Notes: generated from the letters alone by a model not told the origin. DNA of 35,434 nt from an uncultured Prevotellaceae bacterium (GCA_900316585.1 ONDM01000006.1:371578-407011); one strand, 5' to 3'; numbered from the stretch's first letter, positions 8,057 to 16,596 are shown. Numbers and translations are program-made.

Positions 8057-9654
8057 AGTTCAGGTCCTTTCTTGATTTGTTTCAACATAATGTTAATCTC
8101 CACACACAGCATGGCTGTGAATAGGAACAGGAAGAGGAAGAAGGTGGTAGCTACTGCACCGGAGCTGATGTCGCTCACTGAGGCACCTACCGGGAGCATG
8201 TCCTGAATCGTCCAAGGCTGTCTTCCAAACTCAGCTACAAGCCAACCACTCTCCGACGCAATGTATGCACAAGGAATGAGGATGATAGCCAGAACTAGTA
8301 GCCAGTACAGCCCTTTGGATTTCCATCCAGTCAGCTTTTCCTGAACATGGAGTGGGGCATAGATGCCCTGTTTCTTCCAGACCATGTAGCAGATGATGGC
8401 AAAGAAGAGGATGAACAGGCAGCCGAAGCCTACCATTACGCGGAATGCCCAGAAATTGATAGGGATGTATGGCACCAGTTCACTCTTGTCCTTGATGTAT
8501 CCGTATCCGAAGTATTTGAAGTTGTCCTGCAGCACTTTTACTTGAGCAGCAGCCTCGGAATCGTTCCCCTCTGCCTTTGCCTTCCTGTAGGCAGCTAGAG
8601 CACTGATGGCCATTCGCCCTCGTTCCATCTTCTCTTCAGCAGAAGGCTCCACTGTACCGTCAGGGAGAGTGTAGCCGTTCAGAATGTCATTTACACCAGG
8701 CACATAACCATGCAGGGTGCGGGTTGCCAGAATGCTCAGTCCGTATGGCACGGCAATGCGGAGAGGAGCCTCCTTCTCGTTCTCATAGTCTGGTTGACTG
8801 AAAGGATTCACCGCAGCTATACCTGTCAGGCTCACATCCTCACCACCATTGTACAGTGCTTCCATGGCAGCCAACTTCATAGGCTGTACCTTGGCTACGC
8901 GGTATGCACTCTCATCACCGGTGATGGCTGCCAGGACAGAAGCACAGAGTCCTACAATAGCTCCTATCTTCATGCTCTCCAGGGCCAGTTCGCGTACATC
9001 CTCACGCTTTTTCAGCAGATACCAAGCAGATACACCTACCACGAACACAGCTCCGATAATCCAGGCAGATGTAACGGTATGGCAGAATTTGTCTATGGCA
9101 AATGGAGAGAGGGCTACATCTAGGAAAGACACCATCTCGTTGCGTACCGTGTCAGGGTTGAACTCACAGCCAACAGGGTTCTGCATCCATGAATTAGCTA
9201 CAAGGATCCACCAAGCGGAGATGGTTGCACCTAGGCCGGTGAGCCAAGTGGAAGCCAGGTGGAAGCCTCGTGAAACCTTGTCCCAGCCAAAATACATGAC
9301 TGCCACAAAGGTGCTCTCCATGAAGAAGGCTACTATGCCTTCAATAGCCAAAGGCGCTCCGAAAATGTCACCCACGAACCAGGAATAGTTGCTCCAGTTG
9401 GTTCCGAACTCAAACTCCAGTATTAGACCGGTAGCTACGCCCATGGCAAAGTTAATGCCGAAAAGGCGTTGCCAGAATCGTGCAGCCGTGCGCCAAAACT
9501 GACGTCCGGTGCGATAGTAGCAGGTCTCCATAATGCCCATAATGACTGCCAACCCAAGGGTGAGTGGCACAAAGAGCCAGTGATAGATGGCCGTCAAGGC
9601 AAACTGGGCTCTTGCCCAATCGATGGCCTGCGGATCAATCGATAATAAATTCAT
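8053..9654 (-). CDS. cydA: Cytochrome bd oxidase subunit I
   Basis: Haem-bearing subunit I (533 residues) of the bd oxidase, oxidising menaquinol and reducing O2 to water at the inner membrane. Visible functional residues by comparison with E. coli CydA: His25 (b595 ligand, in IYHWLFVPLT), Glu105 and Glu113 of the proton path (LAIEGIVAFFMEST), His192 and Met407 (b558 ligands, KFCHTVTS and FRVMVGFG), and Lys260/Glu265 of the quinol loop (VQPMKLAAMEAL). The periplasmic Q-loop between about 255 and 400 includes a Bacteroidota-type insertion (PDGTVEPSAEEKMERGRM). It follows the DUF4492 gene by 24 bp and overlaps cydB by 4 bp. Confidence 0.97.
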   Translation of the reverse strand: MNLLSIDPQAIDWARAQFALTAIYHWLFVPLTLGLAVIMGIMETCYYRTGRQFWRTAARFWQRLFGINFAMGVATGLILEFEFGTNWSNYSWFVGDIFGAPLAIEGIVAFFMESTFVAVMYFGWDKVSRGFHLASTWLTGLGATISAWWILVANSWMQNPVGCEFNPDTVRNEMVSFLDVALSPFAIDKFCHTVTSAWIIGAVFVVGVSAWYLLKKREDVRELALESMKIGAIVGLCASVLAAITGDESAYRVAKVQPMKLAAMEALYNGGEDVSLTGIAAVNPFSQPDYENEKEAPLRIAVPYGLSILATRTLHGYVPGVNDILNGYTLPDGTVEPSAEEKMERGRMAISALAAYRKAKAEGNDSEAAAQVKVLQDNFKYFGYGYIKDKSELVPYIPINFWAFRVMVGFGCLFILFFAIICYMVWKKQGIYAPLHVQEKLTGWKSKGLYWLLVLAIILIPCAYIASESGWLVAEFGRQPWTIQDMLPVGASVSDISSGAVATTFFLFLFLFTAMLCVEINIMLKQIKKGPEL

Positions 9655-9678
9655 AATGATATTTTTTAGGATTAGATT

Positions 9679-9903
9679 TTAAGGTTCACTACGTTGAATG
9701 AGTTCATTGCTGACAAATTCGGCCTCTGTTCCCTTTTCGGTGTGTGTCTTAATGAAGTTCGGGAAGAAAAAAACCTTGAGAATGGCAAACATGATGAACA
9801 GCTTGATGGCTATGATGATCCATAAAGTGCGTCCAAGGGTCATTTGCCTAAAGCCGTCATAATAGAGATGGAATGCCCTATTCCAAAAACCAGCCTTACT
9901 CAT
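9679..9903 (-). CDS. DUF4492 small membrane protein, cyd operon leader gene
   Basis: 74 residues: an amphipathic N-terminus (MSKAGFWNRAFHLYYDGFRQMT), one membrane helix about 25-48 (TLGRTLWIIIAIKLFIMFAILKVFFF), then a short charged tail. It matches the DUF4492 family, which in Bacteroidota regularly precedes cydAB. By position, size and topology it may be the local analogue of CydX, the small subunit stabilising the bd haem sites, but it lacks obvious CydX similarity, so that role is inference. It starts the three-gene operon, 24 bp before cydA. A -7-like TATCTTAG lies upstream (about 9933-9940), with no clear -33. Confidence 0.85.
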   Translation of the reverse strand: MSKAGFWNRAFHLYYDGFRQMTLGRTLWIIIAIKLFIMFAILKVFFFPNFIKTHTEKGTEAEFVSNELIQRSEP

Positions 9904-10050
9904 AGTATTAGTCAGTTTGAGGTTACCGGCTACTAAGATACTTATTTTTTCTTAAACCCAAGTTTTTTCTGCTATATTTTTGTTTTAATTTTCAAAAACA
10001 TCTTTATGATTCACTCATCTGATTGATCGTCCAGTTTGAACATCCATTTA

Positions 10051-11079
10051 TTATGAAAGATATGCCCAGAATAATCTTGGCAAGCTGATGTTTGGTACAT
10101 CTTTGGCTTCAGTGAATAGAGGGGCCATGTCGGTAGTATCCCATCCACCATTTCCACAGCCTATAGGAGTGACCAGGTATTTCTGGCCGGGATTAAGTCT
10201 GGCTGTGTTGATGAATCTATGGATGGCCATAGCAGTTTCCTCGGGCCTCAGTCCTACGGTAGGAATAGCATAGCTTTGTCCTTGCGGTCCCTCAGCAACT
10301 CCATATTTGGCACCGAACCTGTGCAGGGCAGCTCTGGCAGCACCACCATCGTGTCTTCCATAGACATTGCTTCCGAAGACAAATACCTCGTGAGCTGCCA
10401 GATGATCTATACGCTCTGGGGTGATACGGTCGGCAGGAATCTGAAAAGGCTCTTCATGGAAGTATCCTTCCTCCAGATGATCCTCACCATGACTTACCCG
10501 CTCGTTCCAACGTCTTCTGTAGTTCCCTTCCTTTTTGAACATTTCCACGGTTCCCTCTATAGTGGCCTCAAACTTCATGCTGTTCACCATGCCTATTTTT
10601 CCTGCTTCTGCCTCCACGTCCTGGTTGGCACCGATGTAAGTGAATACCCATCCTTTTCCTCTTAGCTGTTCGATGAGGCGTTTGACTTGTGGTCCAGTCC
10701 AGCGTCGGGAATCATTCTCATACCCATCGGTGATGATGGTGACAAGGGCCTTGTCTTCCTTGCCCACATGCTTCTTAAGTCCTGTCACTGCATCACCTAT
10801 GGCATCATAGAGAGCGGTTGAACCTCTTAATACATAATCTTTTTCTGTGACAGGCCTTACCATTTCTGGGTCTTCATTGCGGTAGATGTACTGCAGTTTC
10901 TCATCTCCATTGGCAAATGAAAGTAGGGTAATGCTCTGAGCCACATACGGGTCATGCTGGTCCACGAGGTAGATAGTTTGAATAGTTTCATTGATACCGG
11001 TTAGTGCCTGATTGTAAATACTGCTCATTGATCCTGATGCGTCTACGATGATTAAATTGTGTACGGTAGTCCTTTTCAT
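10051..11079 (-). CDS. VWA domain protein fused to a macro-like (A1S_2505-type) domain
   Basis: 342 residues from ATG 11079. The N-terminal von Willebrand A domain has an intact metal site: D13-A-S-G-S (IIVDASGSMSS), a Thr in VLRGSTALYDA near 85, and Asp in TIITDGYEND near 120. After a charged linker (about 170-225), residues about 230-342 (VFVFGSNVYGRHDGGAARAA, GQSYAIPT, TPIGCGNGGW) match the phage-associated A1S_2505 family and resemble Gly-rich nucleotide-binding macro-type domains. No signal peptide, so cytoplasmic. Longer TTG-initiated forms are excluded because the promoter (11140-11171) overlaps them; an AGGAAAG Shine-Dalgarno-like run precedes the chosen ATG. The combination suggests a scaffold recognising a nucleotide or ADP-ribose-type ligand; this is inference. 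Confidence 0.85.
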   Translation of the reverse strand: MKRTTVHNLIIVDASGSMSSIYNQALTGINETIQTIYLVDQHDPYVAQSITLLSFANGDEKLQYIYRNEDPEMVRPVTEKDYVLRGSTALYDAIGDAVTGLKKHVGKEDKALVTIITDGYENDSRRWTGPQVKRLIEQLRGKGWVFTYIGANQDVEAEAGKIGMVNSMKFEATIEGTVEMFKKEGNYRRRWNERVSHGEDHLEEGYFHEEPFQIPADRITPERIDHLAAHEVFVFGSNVYGRHDGGAARAALHRFGAKYGVAEGPQGQSYAIPTVGLRPEETAMAIHRFINTARLNPGQKYLVTPIGCGNGGWDTTDMAPLFTEAKDVPNISLPRLFWAYLS

Positions 11080-11139
11080 GGTTTCTTTCCTTTTTAGTTT
11101 AAAAATACTTAGTTTTTCTCTATCTGTGTAATTCTGACG

Positions 11140-11171
11140 CAAAGATATGGTACTTTTTAAATAAAACCAAA
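11140..11171 (-). promoter_or_regulatory. Promoter of the VWA-macro-like gene
   Basis: On the minus strand TTTG (11171-11168), 20-bp spacer, TATCTTTG (11147-11140): an exact Bacteroidota consensus. The leader to ATG 11079 is about 55 nt. Confidence 0.72.
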
Positions 11172-11322
11172 CTTATTTGCGTAAAAATTACACTATAGCT
11201 ACATTTTTAACATTTAAAGGGCGAAAAGCAGTAAATAAGAGACTTTTTAGAATGTATTATATAGTATAAATGAGAAATTGAAGTTCTCTATATTGTCATA
11301 TTTACACTAAATGTTCAAGGAG

Positions 11323-11360
11323 GTAAAAAAAAGGGGTGGCAAGATTAAATTGCCACCCTT
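11323..11360 (-). terminator. Rho-independent terminator of the PepSY-like gene
   Basis: On the minus strand, GGGTGGCAA (complement of 11350-11358) pairs with TTGCCACCC (complement of 11334-11342) around a 7-nt loop and is followed by eight T's (complement of 11325-11332). It lies 42 bp beyond the stop codon at 11400. Confidence 0.9.
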
Positions 11361-11399
11361 AAAACCATAGGTTCTTTAAGAATCCGTTATAAGTATGTA

Positions 11400-11828
11400 T
11401 CAGTCATCCATACCCATGAAAGCACCTTTTTTATTGAATTTTAGTTCTATATCGTTAGAGAGTTCAATATCATATCCATGACGTTCCTTGTCTATTTTAA
11501 CAATCTCAGCATTTGGAAAAGTTTTCTGTACATAATTCAGAATAGGAGCAGGGATGATTGCAGAAGGTACTGGATTGAACTGGCAGTCTACCTTGTCCCA
11601 GTTTCCTTTTCTATCAAAATCTATTTCGGTACCATCGTCTAGTCTAGCTTCATAGGAGAGAAGTTCTCTTTCTGCATAGATAATAGTGTTCTGTGGGAAA
11701 TATTTCTTCACAAAAGTTTTAGCAGCTTGTGGAAGTTGCTCGACAGGAATCATAATGCCGTCTGCATACATATTTGTTGATACTAGTGAAAGTATCAAAG
11801 AAATCAGTAATAATTTAATAGTTCTCAT
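11400..11828 (-). CDS. PepSY-like periplasmic protein (DUF2874)
   Basis: 142 residues with signal peptide MRTIKLLLISLILSLVSTNMYA. The mature part contains two similar units: LPQAAKTFVKKYFPQNTIIYAERELLSYEARLDDGTEIDF (about 32-71) and PAPILNYVQKTFPNAEIVKIDKERHGYDIELSNDIELKF (about 93-131), each followed by a K-G-A/N-W-type end. This duplicated LP..v..yi...fP....v..e.......v.l.dG.eieFd pattern is the PepSY-like (BLIP-like) fold of PF11396, widespread in gut Bacteroidota as secreted single genes; function unknown. It is monocistronic, with its own terminator. The upstream spacer 11829-12136 is very AT-rich and holds the promoter of the next gene. Confidence 0.85.
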   Translation of the reverse strand: MRTIKLLLISLILSLVSTNMYADGIMIPVEQLPQAAKTFVKKYFPQNTIIYAERELLSYEARLDDGTEIDFDRKGNWDKVDCQFNPVPSAIIPAPILNYVQKTFPNAEIVKIDKERHGYDIELSNDIELKFNKKGAFMGMDD

Positions 11829-12041
11829 AATTTAGTAGTTTATGTTAATAAATTTCTGCAATTATATTTCGTTTTTTTTAATTTTCCAATTTTTTAATAA
11901 GGAAATTTTATAATTGGGTAAATATTTGGCAAATTTTAGAGTGTATTGGATACTTTAATACCTTATTTATTAGAATACTATCCTTCTTTTTCATCTTAAA
12001 TGTTAAAATTTTTATTTTGGCAAAAATATTTTATAAAATAA

Positions 12042-12073
12042 TTTGGTTTATAAAATAAACTAGTTTACATTTG
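12042..12073 (+). promoter_or_regulatory. Promoter of the membrane protein/winged-helix operon
   Basis: TTTG at 12042-12045, 20-bp spacer, TACATTTG at 12066-12073. Exact consensus; the leader to ATG 12137 is about 58 nt. Confidence 0.7.
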
Positions 12074-12136
12074 CATTGCGGTTAAGACAGACTGCGCAGC
12101 TGTACTTGGCCAAATAACCTGATAACAATTGAAAAT

Positions 12137-12712
12137 ATGAAAGAGAAAAATGAAATGACTGTGAATGAAAGTCTGGCTCTCATCACAGAAACTATGAACA
12201 ACAGCCGTAAGGCTATTCTGCGAAACAGCGCAAAGCATTTTGTTCTTTGGGGCTGCATCCTCATGGTATTGTCATTCACCATTTGGCAGCTTTGGAGCCG
12301 TAGTGGAAATCCTGCTTGGAATTTCCTGTGGTTTGCCATGCCGCTCATCGGATACCCATTGGCTATCATGCTCGGGAAGAAGGATGAGGCAGCTCCGCAA
12401 AGTGAGATTAGTCGTCTGATTGGTTACATCTGGACGGTGTTTGGTGTCTTTTCCATGTCTATCTCTGCCATTGCTGTCTTTGTAGTGCCCATGCACATAA
12501 CCCTTTTAATTGTGATCATGCTTGGTCTTGCGGAAAGTGTTTCAGGGGTGGTGCTGAAGAACTGGCCTATCATTATTTGTGGCTTTATCTTGGGCGTTGG
12601 TGGTGCTGCAGTTGCGGTTCTGTGGAAATCCGAGGCACAGTTGTTGCTTTTTACACTGGGAGGTGCGCTCTTGGTAGTGACAGGTTTGATTGTTAAATCT
12701 CAATACAAGTGA
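12137..12712 (+). CDS. Six-helix membrane protein paired with a winged-helix regulator
   Basis: 191 residues. A soluble helical N-terminus (MKEKNEMTVNESLALITETM) is followed by about six hydrophobic helices near 33-52, 62-79, 92-115, 118-134, 137-155 and 160-185. No catalytic motif is visible and I do not recognise a named family. It lies 4 bp upstream of a small DNA-binding protein in the same orientation and under the same promoter. Pairs of a PF13601-type regulator with a multi-helix membrane protein recur in Bacteroidota, which suggests the regulator and membrane protein act together, perhaps in envelope stress or transport; this is inference. Confidence 0.8.
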   Translation: MKEKNEMTVNESLALITETMNNSRKAILRNSAKHFVLWGCILMVLSFTIWQLWSRSGNPAWNFLWFAMPLIGYPLAIMLGKKDEAAPQSEISRLIGYIWTVFGVFSMSISAIAVFVVPMHITLLIVIMLGLAESVSGVVLKNWPIIICGFILGVGGAAVAVLWKSEAQLLLFTLGGALLVVTGLIVKSQYK

Positions 12713-12716
12713 TGCC

Positions 12717-13010
12717 ATGTTTCCGAAACTCGACCCGATTCTGCACTCAGAGTTGAGGCTGGCTGTGATGTCTATTCTTGCGGGAGTTGATTTTGCCGAC
12801 TTCACCTATATTCGTAAGGAGACAGGCGCTACTGCCGGGAACTTGAGCGTGCAGATTGACAAACTCTCCGCTGCCGGCTATATCACAGTGGAGAAAGGCT
12901 TCAAGGGGAAAATGCCTTGCACTACTTGCAAGATTACCCCAGAAGGACAAGATGCGTTCAGAGAGTATGTAAATGCTTTGAAAGAATACCTCTCTGCAGG
13001 AGGAGAATGA
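12717..13010 (+). CDS. Small winged-helix transcriptional regulator (PF13601-like)
   Basis: 97 residues from the ATG at 12717, 4 bp after the stop of the membrane protein gene; the upstream extension in frame would overlap that gene and lacks a better start. The protein MFPKLDPILHSELRLAVMSI begins the MarR/ArsR-like wing-helix fold, with recognition helix in TYIRKETGATAGNLSVQIDKL and wing in GYITVEKGFKGKMPCTTCKIT. Two Cys in PCTTC (about 67-70) may be redox or metal sensitive. There is no ligand domain, typical of this single-domain family. Translational coupling with the membrane protein suggests feedback control of the operon. Confidence 0.88.
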   Translation: MFPKLDPILHSELRLAVMSILAGVDFADFTYIRKETGATAGNLSVQIDKLSAAGYITVEKGFKGKMPCTTCKITPEGQDAFREYVNALKEYLSAGGE

Positions 13011-13017
13011 TGAAAAA

Positions 13018-13051
13018 GAAACCGGATGATTCTTATGGACCATCCGGTTTC
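13018..13051. terminator. Bidirectional terminator between winged-helix gene and trx
   Basis: GAAACCGGATG (13018-13028) pairs with CATCCGGTTTC (13041-13051), an 11-bp stem with a 12-nt loop, flanked by TTTT downstream and AAAA upstream, so it works on both strands. Confidence 0.85.
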
Positions 13052-13063
13052 TTTTCATAAATG

Positions 13064-13360
13064 CTATTGATGCTGACTGATGATGGTTTTCAGTTCGTTC
13101 AAGCTCAAGGCTCCACTTTGACGCCATACCACTTCTCCTTTACGGAAGAGCATCAGGGTAGGTACCGACTGAATGCGGTAAATCATGGAAAGATTCTCGT
13201 TCTTATCCACGTCCAGCTTGATAATGCGGATGCTGTCTCCTAATTCTCCTTTCAGTTGTTCCAGTATAGGATGCATCTTCTTGCAAGGTCCGCACCATGT
13301 AGCAAAGAAGTCAACCAATGTCAGTTGCTCACTGTTTATTATGTCACTGAATTTCTCCAT
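13064..13360 (-). CDS. trxA: Thioredoxin
   Basis: 98-residue cytoplasmic dithiol oxidoreductase. The active site is W22-C23-G-P-C26-K in FFATWCGPCKKMHP, and the cis-proline loop is SVPTLMLF near 66-73, followed by FRKGEVVWRQSGAL. The length is slightly short of classical thioredoxin (about 105), lacking a few N-terminal residues. No signal peptide. It follows ogt by 27 bp on the same strand, so it is the distal gene of an ogt-trx operon. The trxA symbol is by fold; several thioredoxins usually coexist in these genomes, so it may not be the main one. Confidence 0.92.
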   Translation of the reverse strand: MEKFSDIINSEQLTLVDFFATWCGPCKKMHPILEQLKGELGDSIRIIKLDVDKNENLSMIYRIQSVPTLMLFRKGEVVWRQSGALSLNELKTIISQHQ

Positions 13361-13387
13361 AGTTATTTAGTTTTATTGTTTTTTCTC

Positions 13388-13870
13388 TTACTTATTTGAT
13401 TCCAACTTCAGAAGGCTGGCCTTCCGCTCTACACCTCCGGCATAACCTGTCAGCGATCCATCTGCACCTATCACCCGGTGGCAGGGGATGATAAGGGAGA
13501 TTGGGTTGTGTCCCACAGCTCCACCCACGGCCTGTGCCGACTTACATTGCAGTTTCCGGGCTAACTCACCATAGGTCATGGTGCGTCCATAGGGAATCTC
13601 TAGAAGGAGCTGCCACACCTGTTTCCTGAAGGGTGAGCCTTGAAGCAGCAGGGGTGGGGTGAACGTTGGTTCTTTTCCACTGAAGTAAATGTCCAGCCAT
13701 TGGCGGGTAAGGTCGAAGACAGGGAGGTGGGGGTTCAGGGTCTGAACCTCTTTAAGCGTGTCAGCAAAATACTTTTGCCCATTGAACCACAGTCCGGTAA
13801 GTGCTGTACCGTCCGAGGCCAATGTCATGCCGCCTAATGGTGAGCTGTAGTGAGCGATGTAATCCTCCAT
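13388..13870 (-). CDS. ogt: Methylated-DNA--protein-cysteine methyltransferase
   Basis: Suicide repair protein that transfers the alkyl group from O6-alkylguanine to its own cysteine. From ATG 13870 the protein has 160 residues: N-terminal RNase-H-like region about 1-75, then the DNA-binding domain with IPYGRTMTYGELA and the active-site I-P-C130-H-R-V. The helix that carries the arginine finger in human AGT reads SAQAVGGAVGHNP, with Gln where Arg128 would be, a variant that recurs in bacterial members. The ATG five codons upstream (13885) lies only 6 bp from the -7 box, so ATG 13870, preceded by GGGAAAAG, is the better start. Heads the operon with trx. Confidence 0.93.
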   Translation of the reverse strand: MEDYIAHYSSPLGGMTLASDGTALTGLWFNGQKYFADTLKEVQTLNPHLPVFDLTRQWLDIYFSGKEPTFTPPLLLQGSPFRKQVWQLLLEIPYGRTMTYGELARKLQCKSAQAVGGAVGHNPISLIIPCHRVIGADGSLTGYAGGVERKASLLKLESNK

Positions 13871-13891
13871 TCTTTTCCCATTCATTTAGAG

Positions 13892-13939
13892 CAAAGATAG
13901 TAATAAATAATGAAGAAATATAACTTTTTCTTATATTTG
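13892..13939. promoter_or_regulatory. Divergent -7 boxes of ogt (-) and the GH9 gene (+)
   Basis: TATCTTTG on the minus strand (13899-13892) serves ogt, and TATATTTG on the plus strand (13932-13939) serves the gene at 13979. The boxes are 32 bp apart, so the two RNA polymerases would compete for the same DNA. Neither has TTTG at the ideal upstream spacing. Confidence 0.5.
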
Positions 13940-13978
13940 CAAATGAAATACATATCCTTTTAACTTAAACCTACTATT

Positions 13979-16537
13979 ATGAAGCGAATTTCCAAAGAGG
14001 GTTCTATGTCCCTTGCTTGGGGATGGAGATGGCTCACTATCTTCGTGGGACTCTTGTTTTGGGGACAGACCGTGAGCGCACAGTCTTTCCAGCTGAAGGA
14101 CGACGGCTATTTCAATGCCGGTGGTACTGATGTGATGGTTTTCAGTGATTTCTATCCGGAGGGACATCAAGGAGGTGTCTGCGTAATCATGAACGGCAAG
14201 CGTATTGCTACGAATGGCGATATCCGTATGGAGGCCACTCCAGGTCAGTGGCAGCCTGTTCCCAAACAGCTCAGCCGTAAGGTGGAGGGCAACCGTATTG
14301 TCACCACCCTCTGCTATCCGGACTCTTCCCGTCACATCACGGGATTCAACCCGATGGTGTACCCTGATTATGCCTTTACTTATGTGGTGACCGTTGAACC
14401 ACAGGGACGTAGCATAATCGTGAATGTGGACCTGGACAAACCAGTACCCGATTTCTTGTTGGGCAAGGTGGGATTCAACTTGGAGTTCTTCCCGGGCGAG
14501 CTCTTTGGCAAGCCTTGGATTATGGACAACCAGTCTGGTATCTACCCACAGCAGCCTAATTCACCATTGCTGACTTTACCTACCAACCGGGGACATGAAG
14601 GCAACTTTTTCGCAGGTCGTGGTCAGAAGGCCGATTTGACTCAGTTGGATGGGGAAGGGTATAGCCCCCTCCGTGCCGATGATATTATTGCCCTGCCGTA
14701 TGCAGAAGGGCAGAAGTTCACATCCCGTCCCGATGACAAGAACCAGAAGCTCACGGTGGAATCCCTTACCGGAAAGTTGAAACTATATGATGGTAGAATG
14801 AACCACAACAATGGTTGGTTTGTTCTTCGCAGTGAGATTGCCAAGGGTGCCACCAAGGGTGCCGTGCGTTGGATTATCACGCCAGAGGTGGATGAATCTT
14901 GGCGTTACCAGCCAGTGGTTCAAACGTCTCAGGTGGGCTACCAGCCGCAGCAGCGTAAGCATATTGTCATTGAAACCGATGCCCGTGACCAGGTCTCTGG
15001 CACAGTCCAGTTGGTCCGCATCGATGCACAGGGTGAGACCGTGGTCAGCACCCAGCAACCTAAGGTGTGGGGCAAGTTCCTTCGCTACCAGTATCTCACG
15101 GCCGATTTCACAGAGGTTTCCGAGCCTGGTCTTTATCAGGTGCGTTACCAGAACAGTTGCTCCAGCATTTTCCGTATTGCATCAGATGTATATGACCGGG
15201 GTGTATGGCAGCCTGTCATTGAATATTTCCTCCCTGTTCAGATGTGTCACATGCGTGTGGCAGAAAAATACAGGGTATGGCACGATGCCTGCCACATGGA
15301 CGATGCCCTCATGGCACATGTGGGCAACCACATCGATGGCTATGACCAGCGTCCGGGTCTCTCTAAGTATAAGGAAGGTGAGCCTGTCCCAGGTGTGAAC
15401 ATCGGTGGTTGGCATGATGCCGGTGACTTCGACCTCCGGGTGGAGTCTCAGGCGGGTGAGGCTTATATCTTGGCCTTGGCCTATGAACAGTTCCATCCAG
15501 AGATTGATGTGACTTCCATCGACCAAAATCTTCACCGGGTGGAGATTCATGAGGCTGATGGCAAGAATGATATTTTGCAGCAGGTTGAGAATGGTGCCCT
15601 TAGCGTGGTGCGTTCCTACCAGGCGTTAGGTCGTCTTTACCGAGGCATTATCTGCAACAACCTGCGTCAGTATGTGCTCTTGGGTGATGCGGCAGCTATG
15701 ACCGATGGTAAGCTAGGCAATAGTGATGACCGTTGGATATTCACGGAGGACAATCCGGGAAGAGAGCTTAGCACAGCAGCACAGTTGGCCGGTGCATCCA
15801 GGGTGCTCCGTGGTTTCAATGATGAGTTGAGTAGAGAGTGTCTGAACATTGCTACCACCATTTATGAGAATACAGCGGTAAATGATTATCTGGAAAACAC
15901 CAAGCTGCAGGTAGCCGTGGAACTTTACCTCACTACAGGTGAACAGCGTTATCTGAACTTCATTTTGGAGAAGCAGGACAAGGTAGTCAGTGGAATCAGA
16001 CGCACAGGATGGTTCACCGCTCGTATTGCCAAGTTGCTGGAAGGCCGGAAGGACAAGAAGTCCCGCAAGTTCGTGGCTGCTTTCCGTGAGGCTCTCAATG
16101 GCTATCGCACCCAGTTGGATGCCCTCTCTGCAGAGACTCCATACGGTGTGCCTTACCGTCCTAGCATCTGGGGAGCAGGTTGGGACATCCAGCGTTTCGG
16201 CTTTGAGTATTATTTCCTTACCGATGCCTATCCCGACATCTTCCCGTCTCGCACCATCTACAGTGCCTTGGACTTCATCTTGGGCTGTCATCCAGGTCTG
16301 AACACGGCATCTTTTGCATCCGGTGTGGGTGCTAAGTCGGCTACAGTGGCATACGGACTGAATCGTGCCGACTGGTCGTTCATTCCTGGTGGTGTGGTTT
16401 CTGGTACGGCGCTTATCCGTCCAGACTTCCCAGAACTGCTTACCTTCCCGTTCTTGTGGCAGCAGACCGAGTATGTATTGGGAGGAGGTTCTTCCCACTA
16501 TATGTTCCTGGTGCTGGCAGCCCAGCAGAAACAATAA
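13979..16537 (+). CDS. Glycoside hydrolase family 9 (endoglucanase-like) enzyme
   Basis: 852-residue exported glycosidase. N-terminal hydrophobic signal (MKRISKEGSMSLAWGWRWLT and following, cleavage near AQS at 34-36). Residues about 36-300 form a beta-rich N-terminal region I do not recognise; about 312-398 is the Ig-like CelD_N domain usual in GH9. The (alpha/alpha)6 catalytic domain runs about 405-852. The nucleophile/base motif is GGWHD480AGD483, and the C-terminal general acid is probably Glu831 in QQTEYVLGGG; the family signature CHPGLNTASFASGVGAKS is also present. GH9 enzymes cleave beta-1,4-glucans such as cellulose, lichenan or xyloglucan; which one is not decidable. No SusC/D pair adjoins, so it is an orphan gene with its own promoter and terminator. 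Confidence 0.9.
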   Translation: MKRISKEGSMSLAWGWRWLTIFVGLLFWGQTVSAQSFQLKDDGYFNAGGTDVMVFSDFYPEGHQGGVCVIMNGKRIATNGDIRMEATPGQWQPVPKQLSRKVEGNRIVTTLCYPDSSRHITGFNPMVYPDYAFTYVVTVEPQGRSIIVNVDLDKPVPDFLLGKVGFNLEFFPGELFGKPWIMDNQSGIYPQQPNSPLLTLPTNRGHEGNFFAGRGQKADLTQLDGEGYSPLRADDIIALPYAEGQKFTSRPDDKNQKLTVESLTGKLKLYDGRMNHNNGWFVLRSEIAKGATKGAVRWIITPEVDESWRYQPVVQTSQVGYQPQQRKHIVIETDARDQVSGTVQLVRIDAQGETVVSTQQPKVWGKFLRYQYLTADFTEVSEPGLYQVRYQNSCSSIFRIASDVYDRGVWQPVIEYFLPVQMCHMRVAEKYRVWHDACHMDDALMAHVGNHIDGYDQRPGLSKYKEGEPVPGVNIGGWHDAGDFDLRVESQAGEAYILALAYEQFHPEIDVTSIDQNLHRVEIHEADGKNDILQQVENGALSVVRSYQALGRLYRGIICNNLRQYVLLGDAAAMTDGKLGNSDDRWIFTEDNPGRELSTAAQLAGASRVLRGFNDELSRECLNIATTIYENTAVNDYLENTKLQVAVELYLTTGEQRYLNFILEKQDKVVSGIRRTGWFTARIAKLLEGRKDKKSRKFVAAFREALNGYRTQLDALSAETPYGVPYRPSIWGAGWDIQRFGFEYYFLTDAYPDIFPSRTIYSALDFILGCHPGLNTASFASGVGAKSATVAYGLNRADWSFIPGGVVSGTALIRPDFPELLTFPFLWQQTEYVLGGGSSHYMFLVLAAQQKQ

Positions 16538-16543
16538 AATAGA

Positions 16544-16573
16544 AAGTGCCTCACCCGAAAGAGTGAGGCACTT
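16544..16573. terminator. Bidirectional terminator between GH9 and OmpA-family genes
   Basis: AAGTGCCTCAC (16544-16554) pairs with GTGAGGCACTT (16563-16573), an 11-bp stem with an 8-nt loop, with T-rich DNA after it and an A-rich stretch before it. Confidence 0.85.
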
Positions 16574-16596
16574 CTCTTATTCATGCAAACGGAATA

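Noticed and set aside
8710..9388. Two long plus-strand open frames (137 and 179 codons) inside cydA
   Set aside because: They are shadows of the highly conserved cydA coding sequence; their translations have no recognisable similarity.
15713..16534. Minus-strand 273-codon open frame inside the GH9 gene
   Set aside because: Antisense to a well-supported catalytic domain; composition is what a shadow frame gives.
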